Assembly (NCBI GenBank): GCA_023386635.1 | Contig: JAEWJH010000021.1 | Span: 1 to 64,000, forward strand | Reading direction: 5' to 3' | Origin: Pseudomonadota bacterium | GTDB taxonomy: Bacteria > Pseudomonadota > Alphaproteobacteria > Rhizobiales > Xanthobacteraceae | Length of the DNA stretch: 64,000 bases | Shown here: positions 1 through 8,349 of the stretch, one piece after another | Position numbering within the stretch: position 1 is the first letter of the stretch | Layout: each line of letters begins with the position of its first letter | Position numbers and translations under genes: made by a program | The notes under the pieces: generated by a model | Told to the model about the DNA's origin: nothing | The model's input: the letters and a program-made list of their open reading frames with translations, nothing else | Databases searched by the model: none

Positions 1-992
1 ACCGGCAACGCGAGCGGATATTTGTCGATGATCGGGCCGTCGGAATAGCCGGGCTTGCCGTCGATCAGGATGCCGACGTCGAAACTGGTGCCGCCGACGT
101 CGGCGGTGAGGATTTTATCGATGCCGAGTTTCTCGCCGAGCGACTGGGCGCCGAGCGCGCCGCCGGCCGGACCGGACACCAGCAGCGCCGCGCCGCGGCT
201 GCTCGCCTCCTCGACCGAGCTCAAGCCCCCGGACGAGTGCATCACCGCCACCGGGCCTTTCAGCCCGGCGTCGATCAGCTTCTGCCGCATCATGTTGAGA
301 TAGCGCGCCACCGCCGGCGTGAGATAGGCGTTCATCACCGTGGTCGCGGTGCGCTCGTATTCGCGGATCAGCGGCGCCAGCTCATGCGACGCCGAGACGA
401 TCATGCCGGGGATTTCCCGCTCGATCCATTCCTTGACTGCCTTCTCATGCGCCGTGTTGAGGAACGACCAGAGGAAGCTGATCGCCACCGACTCCACGCC
501 CTCGTCCTTGAGCTTCTGCAGGATCGGCTTGGCGCGTTCGAGATCGAGCGGCACGACGACGCGGCCGCCGCGATCGACACGCTCGTCGACGCCATGGATG
601 CGCGGACGCGGCACCAGCGGATTGGCCTTGCTCAGCCGCGCGACATTGATGATCTCGGTCTCGGTCAGGCCCGCAACCTTCTGCGCGGTGCGGCCGATCA
701 GCATGACGTCTTCGTGGCCCTTGGTCGTGACCAGCGCGGTCCTGGCGCCCGTGCGGGTGATCAGCACATTGGTCGCGACGGTGGTGCCGTGCGCGAACAG
801 GATGGTTTCGCCGAGCACGTCCTTGAGCGGGCGGCCGATGCGCTTGGCTACCTCGGTGACGGAATCGAGCACGCCCTGATCGAAGTTGGGCGGCGTCGAT
901 GGCGCCTTGGCGCGCGTGACCGTTCCGTTGCCGTCGAATGCGACACAGTCTGCGAAGGTGCCACCGCTGTCGACCGCGATAATGTAGCTCAT
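1..992 (-). CDS. HyuA-type hydantoinase/oxoprolinase A subunit (partial, C-terminus outside window)
   Basis: This is the N-terminal part of a hydantoinase A/oxoprolinase/acetone-carboxylase beta-type ATPase. The family uses ATP to phosphorylate a carbonyl or amide substrate and works with a HyuB partner in the cytoplasm. The protein begins MSYIIAVDSGGTFADC, the family's phosphate-binding GGTF/TD motif. It continues with AHGTTVATNVL, the REYERTATTVMNAYLTP segment and a second glycine-rich motif, TADVGGTSFDVGI, near the window edge. The ATG at 992 is preceded by AGGAAAGG. It lies 49 nt downstream of the hyuB stop and is the last visible gene of the leftward operon starting at 6889. The reading frame runs off base 1, so the substrate-binding C-terminal half is not seen. 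Substrate unknown. Confidence 0.9.
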   Translation of the reverse strand, partial: MSYIIAVDSGGTFADCVAFDGNGTVTRAKAPSTPPNFDQGVLDSVTEVAKRIGRPLKDVLGETILFAHGTTVATNVLITRTGARTALVTTKGHEDVMLIGRTAQKVAGLTETEIINVARLSKANPLVPRPRIHGVDERVDRGGRVVVPLDLERAKPILQKLKDEGVESVAISFLWSFLNTAHEKAVKEWIEREIPGMIVSASHELAPLIREYERTATTVMNAYLTPAVARYLNMMRQKLIDAGLKGPVAVMHSSGGLSSVEEASSRGAALLVSGPAGGALGAQSLGEKLGIDKILTADVGGTSFDVGILIDGKPGYSDGPIIDKYPLALP

Positions 993-1041
993 CGACGACC
1001 TTTCCTGCCCTTGCCGTATCAGCCTGTTACTCGTCTGCCGC

Positions 1042-3282
1042 TTAAGCCTGCTTCGCCAGCCAGTCGGCCGACACGCAGGAATCATCCAGCACCGGATCGT
1101 CCGGCCGCGCGATCTCCACCTCCAGCCGCGTCATGCAGGAGGGGCAGTAGAACTCGCGCAACTCGAAGCGTGCGCCGTTGATCTCGTGCGGATTGACCTC
1201 GGGGCCGATAGTCTGCACCGGCAGCTTTGCCATCGCCGCATACATCTTCGGCGACTGGTCGGCCGGGCCGAGCACGCAGCCGCACCGGCAGCGCAGTTGC
1301 AGCTTGCCGGAGGTACGTTCGGCGTAGACTGTTTCCGACACACGCACCGCATCGGTGGCCGCGGGCTTCCACGGCTTGACGTTGGCCGGCTCCTTCGCGC
1401 CGGAGGCGCGGCGGCGTTCGGCGCGGATGGTGTCGCGCGCGCGCGCGGTCTCGGCCTGATCGACCGCACCGTCGTCGTTAAGGATCACGCCATAGGAGCG
1501 GCGCGCCCATTCGCGCGAGACGAGACCGTTGGTGACGTCGTCCGCCACGCGATGCGGATCGCGGTCGATCGGATCGCCGTAACCGCCACCGCCCTGCGAG
1601 ACCGTGCGATAGACGTCGCTGCGCGTCATCGAGGTGGCCTTGTAGCCGGGATAAACCTCGAGATCGCCGTTCAGCTCCTCGATCTCGCCCGGCATCTCGC
1701 CGGAGGCGAAGCGCTTGAGCACGTCGCTGTTGCGCATGATCGCAAACTGGTTGGTGCAGGACGGATGGCCGCCGAACATGCCGGGCGATTCCGGCTGCTC
1801 GACGCCGAAAGTGTGCAGCACCTTGGTCGGGATCTCGTCGACGCCGTTCGGCACATACATCATGCTGACGCCGGCGCCGCCGCGGAACATGCCCGCCCCG
1901 CCGGAGTCCCGCGTCTGACGGCGATAGAGATACAGGATCGGATAGCGGAATTCGTAGCTCTCGACATTGGCGATGGTGGCGCGCACCGAGCTGGTGTGGC
2001 CGCCGGTGTCGATGCCGTCTGCGCAGCAGAGCGCGCCGGTTCCGCCGGCCATGCCGTCGAGCAGCGGACCGCCGAACGGCTCGCCCGCCTCATCGCGGCC
2101 GAACAATTCCTCCAGCGCCTTGACGCCCTGCCAGCCGGCCATGGCGCGATCGCGGTGCCCCGCCGACGCGCCGAGCATCTTGGCGATGGTGATCGAGGCG
2201 AGATTGCGCGCCTCCCAGATCGCCGTGGTGGTCGACTTCGACACACCGGCCGGCCAGGCGGCATCGAACACGCTACCCTTGCGCGACTTCACCTCGATGA
2301 CGCGGCGGACGCCGGCCGGCGACCACGGAATGTCCCAGCACAGATAGACCATGATCGAGGCGAGCACCGCGCCGATCAGGCCGTGGATCGTGCAGTTGAT
2401 GATCGCCGGGGCTTGGTCGTCGGTCTCGCTGAAGTCGAAGACGAGGTTCTCGCCCTTCTTCGTCATGGTCAGGCAGCAGCGGAAGATGCGGTCGCCCCAT
2501 TCGATATAACCGCGATGCCTCCACACACCATCCGGCAGTTCGCGCAGACGGGCGCGGATGCGCTTTTCCGTGTAATCGATGACGTCGGCCATCGCCGCCT
2601 GCACGGTGTCGAAGCCGAACTCGTTGAAGGTTTCGACCAGCCGGTTGCGCACCACCTGCGAGGCCGCGACCTTGGCGCGCAGATCGAGCGCCAGCAGATG
2701 TGGCAGGCGCGAATTGCGCAGATAGACACGCTCGATGTCGCGGCGGAATTTGCCGTTCTCGACCAGCTTGACCGGCGAGATCAGCGGTTGCTCGGCGAAG
2801 ATGCTGTCGGCATTGATCTGCGCCTGACCGGCGGTGGAGCCGCCGACGTCGATGACGTGCAGCGACGCGCCGGTCCAGCCGGCGAGCTTGCCCTTCCAGT
2901 GCACCGGGCCGGCGACCATGACGCAGGTCTGGTGCGCCACCGAGACATACGGGTCGTTGGTGAGGAACGTGTCGTTCACGCCGATGCCCGGATTGTCGGA
3001 ATATTCGGCGATCAGCGTCTTCACGAACGGCGTCAGCGTGGTCGCCTGCGCGCAGATGAAGGTGTCGATGTAGACGAGATCGCCTTCCGTGGTCATCAGG
3101 CCGGTGTTCATGTCGAACACCTCGGTCGCGACCGGCGAGCCCGATAGGCGGCTGATGGTGCGCGCGCCCTCGTCGTTGATGTACCAGAGCCGGTGCCGCA
3201 GAATCTCGAAGGTCTTCGGATCGAGCCGCAGGCCGTAATCGGCGATCGAGGCCGGCACCGGATTCTTGACGATCTTGTTCAT
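1042..3282 (-). CDS. HyuB-type hydantoinase B subunit with acetone-carboxylase-gamma-like zinc-binding tail
   Basis: A 746-residue hydantoinase B/oxoprolinase/acetone-carboxylase alpha-type subunit, partner of the HyuA downstream. The core, residues about 15-590, carries family signatures such as LTNDPYVSVAHQ, the DVGGSTAGQ segment and a glycine-rich end, SQGGGGYGDP. About 120-150 extra residues follow. They contain CxCxC (Cys665/667/669) and CPSC (Cys713/716), which look like the small zinc-binding gamma subunit of acetone or acetophenone carboxylases fused in-frame. A second HyuB in this window (27004-28770, 588 aa) lacks the tail. The ATG at 3282 overlaps the stop of the GntR gene by 4 nt. 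The tail suggests a carboxylase-like or otherwise metal-dependent complex rather than a simple hydantoinase. That is inference. Confidence 0.9.
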   Translation of the reverse strand: MNKIVKNPVPASIADYGLRLDPKTFEILRHRLWYINDEGARTISRLSGSPVATEVFDMNTGLMTTEGDLVYIDTFICAQATTLTPFVKTLIAEYSDNPGIGVNDTFLTNDPYVSVAHQTCVMVAGPVHWKGKLAGWTGASLHVIDVGGSTAGQAQINADSIFAEQPLISPVKLVENGKFRRDIERVYLRNSRLPHLLALDLRAKVAASQVVRNRLVETFNEFGFDTVQAAMADVIDYTEKRIRARLRELPDGVWRHRGYIEWGDRIFRCCLTMTKKGENLVFDFSETDDQAPAIINCTIHGLIGAVLASIMVYLCWDIPWSPAGVRRVIEVKSRKGSVFDAAWPAGVSKSTTTAIWEARNLASITIAKMLGASAGHRDRAMAGWQGVKALEELFGRDEAGEPFGGPLLDGMAGGTGALCCADGIDTGGHTSSVRATIANVESYEFRYPILYLYRRQTRDSGGAGMFRGGAGVSMMYVPNGVDEIPTKVLHTFGVEQPESPGMFGGHPSCTNQFAIMRNSDVLKRFASGEMPGEIEELNGDLEVYPGYKATSMTRSDVYRTVSQGGGGYGDPIDRDPHRVADDVTNGLVSREWARRSYGVILNDDGAVDQAETARARDTIRAERRRASGAKEPANVKPWKPAATDAVRVSETVYAERTSGKLQLRCRCGCVLGPADQSPKMYAAMAKLPVQTIGPEVNPHEINGARFELREFYCPSCMTRLEVEIARPDDPVLDDSCVSADWLAKQA

Positions 3283-4097
3283 GGTTGCTCCGCAACGGGT
3301 GGCGGTTCGTCGGACACGTGCGATTTGGGGTCGATGGCGGCATCGCCGAGCAGATGCTCGAACACGTCGCGGCGCACGCCTTCGAGATGGCGATGCATGG
3401 CGAGTTCGGCGGCGCGCGAGTCGCCCTGCCGGATCGCGTCATAGATCGCCGTATGCTCGGCAAAGCTGCGCGGCAGGCGGCCGACGATGTCGAGAGTGGC
3501 GGCGCGTTCCGGGATCAGTTCCTTGCCGAGCGCGCCGACCAGATCCTGCAGCGCCTTGTTGCCGGTCGCGAGCAGCAACGCGCCATGGAAATCCACGTCG
3601 CTCTGCACGAAGGCCGGCACATCACGCGCCTCGGCCGCCGCTTTCATCACGCGCAGCGCCTCCAGCAGCTTCTCCAGATCGTTCGGACCGGCGCGCCGTG
3701 CCGCGAGCCGCGCCGCGAACGTCTCGCAGCCGAGGCGGACCTCCAGCGTTTCGAGGACGCGGCCGCGGTGGCGCGCCACCCAGTCGCGCCACTCCGCGCG
3801 CACTTCCTTGTTCTCGCCGGACGACGCGCGCAGGAAGCAGCCGCCGCCATGACGGATTTCCACCAGATTCAGCGCGGCGAGGAACTGCAGCGCCTCGCGC
3901 ACGGTACCACGGCTGAGATTGAACTTGATGGCAAGCTGGCGCTCGCCCGGCAGACGGTCGCCGACGCCGAGCTTCATGCTGACGATCAGCTTGCGGATAT
4001 GCGCGACCGCATTGTCGCGCCGAAGCGTTCCGGCGGCCGCTGCCGGATAATCCTGCGGTTCGGACGCCCGCCGCTTCTTTCGTGCCGTCGCGACCAT
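3279..4097 (-). CDS. GntR/FadR-subfamily transcriptional regulator
   Basis: A 272-residue regulator. Residues about 25-95 form the winged helix-turn-helix, including GDRLPGERQLAIKFNLSRGT and VREALQFL. The C-terminal part is an all-helical FCD-type effector domain with metal/ligand-like residues in DVDFHGALLLATGN and the HTAIYDAI segment. It is co-transcribed with the hydroxyacid dehydrogenase upstream and hyuB downstream (4-nt overlap). Two matches to the FadR-subfamily operator pattern TGGTNNNACCA lie in the divergent promoter region at 6917-7040, so it probably autoregulates the leftward operon and controls the rightward TPP-enzyme operon. The ligand is probably a pathway acid. The family call is secure; the target assignment is inferred. 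Confidence 0.92.
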   Translation of the reverse strand: MVATARKKRRASEPQDYPAAAAGTLRRDNAVAHIRKLIVSMKLGVGDRLPGERQLAIKFNLSRGTVREALQFLAALNLVEIRHGGGCFLRASSGENKEVRAEWRDWVARHRGRVLETLEVRLGCETFAARLAARRAGPNDLEKLLEALRVMKAAAEARDVPAFVQSDVDFHGALLLATGNKALQDLVGALGKELIPERAATLDIVGRLPRSFAEHTAIYDAIRQGDSRAAELAMHRHLEGVRRDVFEHLLGDAAIDPKSHVSDEPPPVAEQP

Positions 4098-4149
4098 TCG
4101 TTACTCTTTTCCGCTTAACCCTGCCCGCCATCGGCGGGCGTGACACGCT

Positions 4150-5169
4150 TCACACCAGGCGATGGCTGACCGTCTCGCCCTTGAGCACCCGCACGATATT
4201 CGCGAAATCCGGCACGCGCTCCTCGCGGCTGACGGCGACCGTGCCGGCGGCGACATGCGGCGTCAGGATCAGATTGTTCGACGGCACCCGCGCCACCGGC
4301 ACCATGGGGTCGTCGGGGCGCAACGGCTCGTAGGTGTAGCAGTCGATCGCACCGCCGCCGAGCTGGCCCTCGGCCAGCGCGCGCAGCATGTCGTCCTCGA
4401 TGACGACGCCCGGCGCGCCGCAATGGGCGAAATAAGCGCCGCGCTTCATCTGTGAGAAGAAGTCGCGGCCGATGGTCTGATTGTTTTCCGGCAGGTTCGG
4501 CAGCAGGCAGCCGATATAGTCGCTGCGCCGCGCCAGTTCATCGCGCGAGACATGCGTGAGGCCGAGGTCCTCCTCCACCGCGCGCGGCAGCGGCCGCCGC
4601 TTGGCATAGAGCACCTCGCAGCCGAAGCCCTTGAGCCGGCGCGCCAGCTCGGTGCCGATCTCGCCGAAGCCGAGGATGCCGACCGTGCTTTGATAAAGCC
4701 CGTCGACCTTTTTCCGCTTCGACCAGTTGAACGCGAAATAGTTCTCGTTGCAGCGCCTGGGCGGCATGCCCCAGTCGCCGGCCTTGTCGGTGATATCGAC
4801 CAGTTCGCGGATATGTTTGCCGAGGCCGAGCATCTGCATCAGCATGTGCTCGGCCACCAGCACGCAGGTGCGCACCGGGATCGCCGAAACGGGAATCCCA
4901 GCCTTCTTCGCGGCGGCGAGATCGATATCCCAGGTCTGCGACCCGAGCCGCTGGATCAGCCGCAGCTTCTTGCCCGCGGCGATGAGATCGGCGTCGATCA
5001 CGCCGGTCCGCTCGCTGATCAGGAATTCGCAATCCGGCATAAGGGCCAGCACCTCGTCCTTGCTCGGCGCGCGGCGCATGATGACGTCGAGCTCGGGTGG
5101 CGCTGCTTCGAGCGCCACGCCCTGATGCACCTCGCCGCGATTCGTCAGGAACAGTGTCTTGTGGCCCAT
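4150..5169 (-). CDS. D-isomer-specific 2-hydroxyacid dehydrogenase family protein
   Basis: A 339-residue NAD(P)-dependent oxidoreductase of the D-2-hydroxyacid dehydrogenase/phosphoglycerate-dehydrogenase superfamily, interconverting a 2-oxoacid and a D-2-hydroxyacid. The Rossmann motif is VGILGFGEIGTELARRL, about residue 165. The catalytic-domain order is conserved, ending in a TPHVAAGT histidine region. The usual NxxRGxxVDE stretch is replaced by AHCGAPGVVIEDD, so the substrate arginine is not where the family normally has it. The gene lies between the asparaginase-like gene (22 nt) and the GntR gene in one operon. With the TPP decarboxylase halves encoded divergently, a 2-oxoacid/2-hydroxyacid node in the pathway is plausible. 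Exact substrate unknown. Confidence 0.85.
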   Translation of the reverse strand: MGHKTLFLTNRGEVHQGVALEAAPPELDVIMRRAPSKDEVLALMPDCEFLISERTGVIDADLIAAGKKLRLIQRLGSQTWDIDLAAAKKAGIPVSAIPVRTCVLVAEHMLMQMLGLGKHIRELVDITDKAGDWGMPPRRCNENYFAFNWSKRKKVDGLYQSTVGILGFGEIGTELARRLKGFGCEVLYAKRRPLPRAVEEDLGLTHVSRDELARRSDYIGCLLPNLPENNQTIGRDFFSQMKRGAYFAHCGAPGVVIEDDMLRALAEGQLGGGAIDCYTYEPLRPDDPMVPVARVPSNNLILTPHVAAGTVAVSREERVPDFANIVRVLKGETVSHRLV

Positions 5170-5191
5170 CGCCGCTTTTCGTCCCGTTTAA

Positions 5192-6889
5192 TTAGTGCGT
5201 ATCGAAGACTTTTTGATAGTCGGCGAGTTTCTTGCGGATCGCGTTCAGCTCGGCCTCGGTCGGCTTGTCGGGATCGGCCGCCGGCGGCAGCGCGCCAAAC
5301 CGCATCAGGCATGCCATCAGCAGCAGCCGCGCCTTGGTCGAGGTGAGGTTGCGGCCGCCGATGAAGCGGTCGCGCACCGGCGTGAAGCCCTCGTTGTTGC
5401 CGCGGCCGACGCGCACCACCGGCATGCCGCAATGCACCGCCTTGAGCATCATTTTGTTGCGCGCCGTGGAGGTCATCATGCCGTAGGGCGACAGGCCTTC
5501 GACCACGAAACCGGCGAGCGGATTGTGGGTGAGATTGTCCTCAATCTGCGCGATGAGATCGACCTCGCGCGCCGGATCCTCGGCGAAATCGTCGGCGGTG
5601 TAGCTGCCATCCTTGACGATGGTGACCTTCGGGATCGCGCTGTCGAGCAGTTCCTTGTCGCCCTTCTTGATCGGCACCTCGGTCTGCCTGATCGCGCCGC
5701 CGGACTTCTGCACGCCCGGCACCTTGGCTGGCAGCCGGGAGATGTTCACGTCCGACAGATAGGTGTGCTTCGCCACCGGCAGATAAGTCAGCACCGGATC
5801 GCCGTCATGGCCGGCCGACCCGATGATGCCGCCGTGACCGCCGGTCGCGACATAGCCGCCCGGCCGCGCGTCGGCCTTCTGCACGTCGCGTGCCGCAAAG
5901 ATCTGCTGTTCCTGGATCAGCACCATGCCGGCGCGGTTCTTGCCGCTGCCGTCATCCCAGATGCGCGATTCGATGTAATCGACCGAGTCGACGATGTTCT
6001 TCGGCCCGTCGTTGCTGATCTGGCCGTGCGGCCGCTGCGCCGCGTTGCCGGCGATCGGCAGCGTGGTGTCGAGCAGCAGATTGAACCAGTAGATCGTCTC
6101 CTCGATGCGCGGCGAACCTTGCGTCCAGACCGCGCCGATATATTTGCCGCTGTCGAGCACGCGCTGCACCGTGTTGACGATGCGCGCGAGCGCCGGACGC
6201 GGCGGCACCGCGCCGATGTGATACGGCTTGTAGGGGAAGAAGTCGTAGCCGCGCTTTTCCGGCGCGATATCTCCATCGCCGACATCCTTGCGCTCGGCGG
6301 CCGGCAGACCCTTGGTGTACCCGGCCGGCGGCACGACGCGATAGAAATCGATCTCGGCGCGCGACGAGATCAGATTGCCGAGTCCTTTCTCGCTGACGCC
6401 GAGACGATCGATTTCCTCGAACGGCCGCGAGCCGTCCGGATAGAACGCCTGGCGCGCGCGCTCGACCGGCGCGAGCGGTTCGGCGCATTCCTCTTCCCAC
6501 GGACGGCCATCGGCCTGCCGCGCCATGTAAGGCAGCGGAAACACGCCGTCTTCCGGCGTCAGCTGCACCTCGAACACCGGTTTGTCGTCCGGGTTCTGGC
6601 GCTCCTTGTGGAATTTGCCGTTCTTGTCGACGTAACCGTCCGGCGGCGCGTAAAGCTCGGACGCATCCTTTTCCATCGGATGCGCGCTGAACTGCTCCAC
6701 ATAGACGGTCACCGGCGCGGCGATGCGCTGCGCGCGCAAAACGTCGAAGCGCTGCTCGGAGCCGTCATCATTATGCTTGAGCGGCAAACCGTACTTCGCG
6801 CGCGCCTTGTTGCTGGTGACGAGCGGCGGGCTGTTCTGGATTGTCGCGTTAGGCCCGGAAAAGTGCGCGATGCGCGGTCTCGACATCAT
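5192..6889 (-). CDS. Large asparaginase-like amidohydrolase, active site partly non-canonical
   Basis: A 565-residue protein whose fold signatures match type I/II L-asparaginases, although it is much longer than their usual 330-350 residues. An N-terminal FSGPNATIQN (Thr16) sits where asparaginases have the nucleophile motif TGGTI. GAVWTQGSPRIEETIYWF (about 252-269) aligns with the VVTHGTDTMEET motif, but Thr-Asp is replaced by Ser-Pro. NDGPKNIVDSVDYI matches the SADGPxNLLDAV segment, and a C-terminal GMPVVRVGRGNNEG matches the C-domain. The insert of roughly 230 residues between the first two motifs is unassigned. Start chosen at 6889, the first of two tandem ATGs after AAGGGTGG; an earlier in-frame start would run through the operator. 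First gene of the leftward operon. Probably hydrolyses an amide or cyclic amide other than asparagine. Confidence 0.8.
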   Translation of the reverse strand: MMSRPRIAHFSGPNATIQNSPPLVTSNKARAKYGLPLKHNDDGSEQRFDVLRAQRIAAPVTVYVEQFSAHPMEKDASELYAPPDGYVDKNGKFHKERQNPDDKPVFEVQLTPEDGVFPLPYMARQADGRPWEEECAEPLAPVERARQAFYPDGSRPFEEIDRLGVSEKGLGNLISSRAEIDFYRVVPPAGYTKGLPAAERKDVGDGDIAPEKRGYDFFPYKPYHIGAVPPRPALARIVNTVQRVLDSGKYIGAVWTQGSPRIEETIYWFNLLLDTTLPIAGNAAQRPHGQISNDGPKNIVDSVDYIESRIWDDGSGKNRAGMVLIQEQQIFAARDVQKADARPGGYVATGGHGGIIGSAGHDGDPVLTYLPVAKHTYLSDVNISRLPAKVPGVQKSGGAIRQTEVPIKKGDKELLDSAIPKVTIVKDGSYTADDFAEDPAREVDLIAQIEDNLTHNPLAGFVVEGLSPYGMMTSTARNKMMLKAVHCGMPVVRVGRGNNEGFTPVRDRFIGGRNLTSTKARLLLMACLMRFGALPPAADPDKPTEAELNAIRKKLADYQKVFDTH

Positions 6890-6916
6890 ACCACCCTTGC
6901 AGAGTCGTGTCGGATC

Positions 6917-6933
6917 AACTGGTCTAACCAGTT
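6917..6933. promoter_or_regulatory. FadR/GntR-type operator, perfect palindrome
   Basis: AACTGGTCTAACCAGTT is a perfect 17-bp inverted repeat with the core TGGTCTAACCA, matching the TGGTNNNACCA pattern known for FadR-subfamily GntR regulators. It lies 28 bp upstream of the leftward start at 6889, between two divergent operons. The regulator encoded at 3279-4097 is the obvious candidate to bind it. Confidence 0.75.
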
Positions 6934-7024
6934 GCGATCCTCTCATGCGTAAAAAATCCCGTCAACCGGAGTCTGGCGAATGGGCCAATGACAGATGGCG
7001 TAAAGCTGGTAAGCTCTGTCCAAG

Positions 7025-7040
7025 AGTGGTCCGACCGGTT
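7025..7040. promoter_or_regulatory. FadR/GntR-type operator, imperfect copy
   Basis: AGTGGTCCGACCGGTT carries the core TGGTCCGACC(G), one substitution away from the perfect TGGTNNNACCA of the site at 6917. It lies 63 bp upstream of the rightward start at 7103, so one operator sits near each divergent promoter. Centre-to-centre distance is about 107 bp, compatible with looping or with independent control. Confidence 0.6.
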
Positions 7041-7102
7041 CTATTTCACAATCGCTTATTGCTCTTTCGCTTATTGCGCAGCAACAACGAGGAGAGGTGC
7101 GG

Positions 7103-7621
7103 ATGTCGCGTGGTGAAACACCGGCCGATCTGATCGTGGCCGGATTAAAACGCGCCGGGATCGATCTGGTCGCCAGCCTGCCCGATCAATGGCTTGGCGA
7201 TCTGATCGACCAATGCGACGCCGATCCGGCGATCACCCATGTGAAACTCGCGCGCGAGGATGATGGCGTCGGCCTTTGCGCCGGTGCATTTCTCGGCGGA
7301 CGCAAGGCCGCGCTGATCTGCCAGAACGCCGGCATTCTGTTGGCGATCAACGCACTGGGCGGCATGGCCTTTCATCATCAGATTCCGTTTCTGGTGATCG
7401 CCGCGCAGCGCGGTGCATTCGACGACGGCTACTACTACCAGATGTACAAGGGCCGGCTGACCGAACCGGTGCTGAGGGCCGCGGGCCTTCCCCACTACGT
7501 CATCGACGGTCCCGAGCAGTTGCATCTGGTCGAACAGGGTGCGCGGCAGGCATTCCTCAGCCGATTGCCGCTGACGCTGCTGCTGCGGCGAAATGCCCTC
7601 GTGGCGAAAAAGGAGGGCTGA
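7103..7621 (+). CDS. TPP-dependent 2-oxoacid decarboxylase, alpha (PYR) subunit, sulfopyruvate-decarboxylase-like
   Basis: A 172-residue protein equivalent to the N-terminal pyrimidine-binding half of TPP decarboxylases, of the kind seen as the alpha subunit (ComD) of sulfopyruvate decarboxylase. The segment LAREDDGVGLCAGAFLGG contains the glutamate that activates the TPP pyrimidine ring in this superfamily, followed by the family-typical LICQNAGI and GMAFHHQIPFLVI stretches. The ATG at 7103 was chosen because GAGGAGAGG precedes it; a GTG two codons earlier lies inside that ribosome-binding site. The beta subunit begins 2 nt after its stop, so the two are translated together. Substrate could be sulfopyruvate, phosphonopyruvate or another 3-substituted pyruvate. 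Confidence 0.85.
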   Translation: MSRGETPADLIVAGLKRAGIDLVASLPDQWLGDLIDQCDADPAITHVKLAREDDGVGLCAGAFLGGRKAALICQNAGILLAINALGGMAFHHQIPFLVIAAQRGAFDDGYYYQMYKGRLTEPVLRAAGLPHYVIDGPEQLHLVEQGARQAFLSRLPLTLLLRRNALVAKKEG

Positions 7622-7623
7622 TC

Positions 7624-8190
7624 ATGGACCGCGTGACGTGTGCCGGCCTCATCAAACAGAAACTCACGCCGAAGGACATCGTCGTCTGCGGCCTCGGCTC
7701 GGTTGAAGCCGCCTACAAGCAGGTCGGTCCCGTCGGACCGACTTATTTCGCGTCCGACCCGATGGGCCTGTGGGCTTCCGTCGCACTCGGGCTGGCCTTG
7801 GCGCGACCCGACCGCCGCGTCGCGTTCCTCGCCGGCGACGGCGATCTGCTCATGAATTTGCAGGTGCTCGCCACCATCGCCGCGGTGGCACCGGCGAATT
7901 TGCGGATCGTCCTGTTCCAGAACGGCTCTTATGCCTCGTCCGGCGGACAGATCCTCGGCAGCGCGGATTCGTTGTCGTTCGCGACCATTGCGCGGGGCGC
8001 CGGCTTCAAGACGGTGATCGAGGCCCGCACCGAGGACGAAACCCGCAACGCGCTCGATCGGTTGTTCGACGGCAAGGAGCTTGGTTTTGTCGCCGTGCAT
8101 GTGGCGCGCGACAAGTCGCCGTCCGAAGCTCCCGCCCCGCTGGCACAGGCCGAGCAGCGCGCTCTCTTCATGCTCAGCCTCGATGCTTAA
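7624..8190 (+). CDS. TPP-dependent 2-oxoacid decarboxylase, beta (PP) subunit, sulfopyruvate-decarboxylase-like
   Basis: A 188-residue diphosphate-binding half of the same TPP enzyme, ComE-like. The Mg-TPP motif is visible as AGDGDLLMNLQVL (GDG) followed by a conserved asparagine in VLFQNGSYASSGGQ. The region FASDPMGLWASVALGLALA matches the usual SMGxAxxxALGLALA segment. With the alpha subunit it should form an alpha/beta decarboxylase turning a 2-oxoacid into an aldehyde one carbon shorter. No dedicated partner dehydrogenase follows. The next element is the glycine riboswitch of the gcv operon, so this operon ends here. No clear terminator seen. Confidence 0.85.
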   Translation: MDRVTCAGLIKQKLTPKDIVVCGLGSVEAAYKQVGPVGPTYFASDPMGLWASVALGLALARPDRRVAFLAGDGDLLMNLQVLATIAAVAPANLRIVLFQNGSYASSGGQILGSADSLSFATIARGAGFKTVIEARTEDETRNALDRLFDGKELGFVAVHVARDKSPSEAPAPLAQAEQRALFMLSLDA

Positions 8191-8349
8191 CGGTTTCGAT
8201 ACGATGCATCGCAGGTGCTGCACGCAAACGCCGCAATGATGAACATGACGGACTGCGGCCGGTTCGCGCTTGCGGATCGGCCGAACCCAAGCTAGGTTTC
8301 GCGCGCGTAACGGTTCTGCCAACACGAAAGCACATAACACCGAGCTGAC

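Noticed and set aside
237..3147. Long rightward open frames opposite the Hyu genes (314 and 653 codons)
   Set aside because: They are antisense to well-supported hyuA and hyuB, are rich in Arg/Ala/His/Asp as expected from GC-rich shadow frames, and have no family features or ribosome-binding sites.
7053..7077. CRISPR-like or iteron-like repeats
   Set aside because: Only two 10-bp direct repeats (CGCTTATTGC) 15 bp apart; too few and too short for either.
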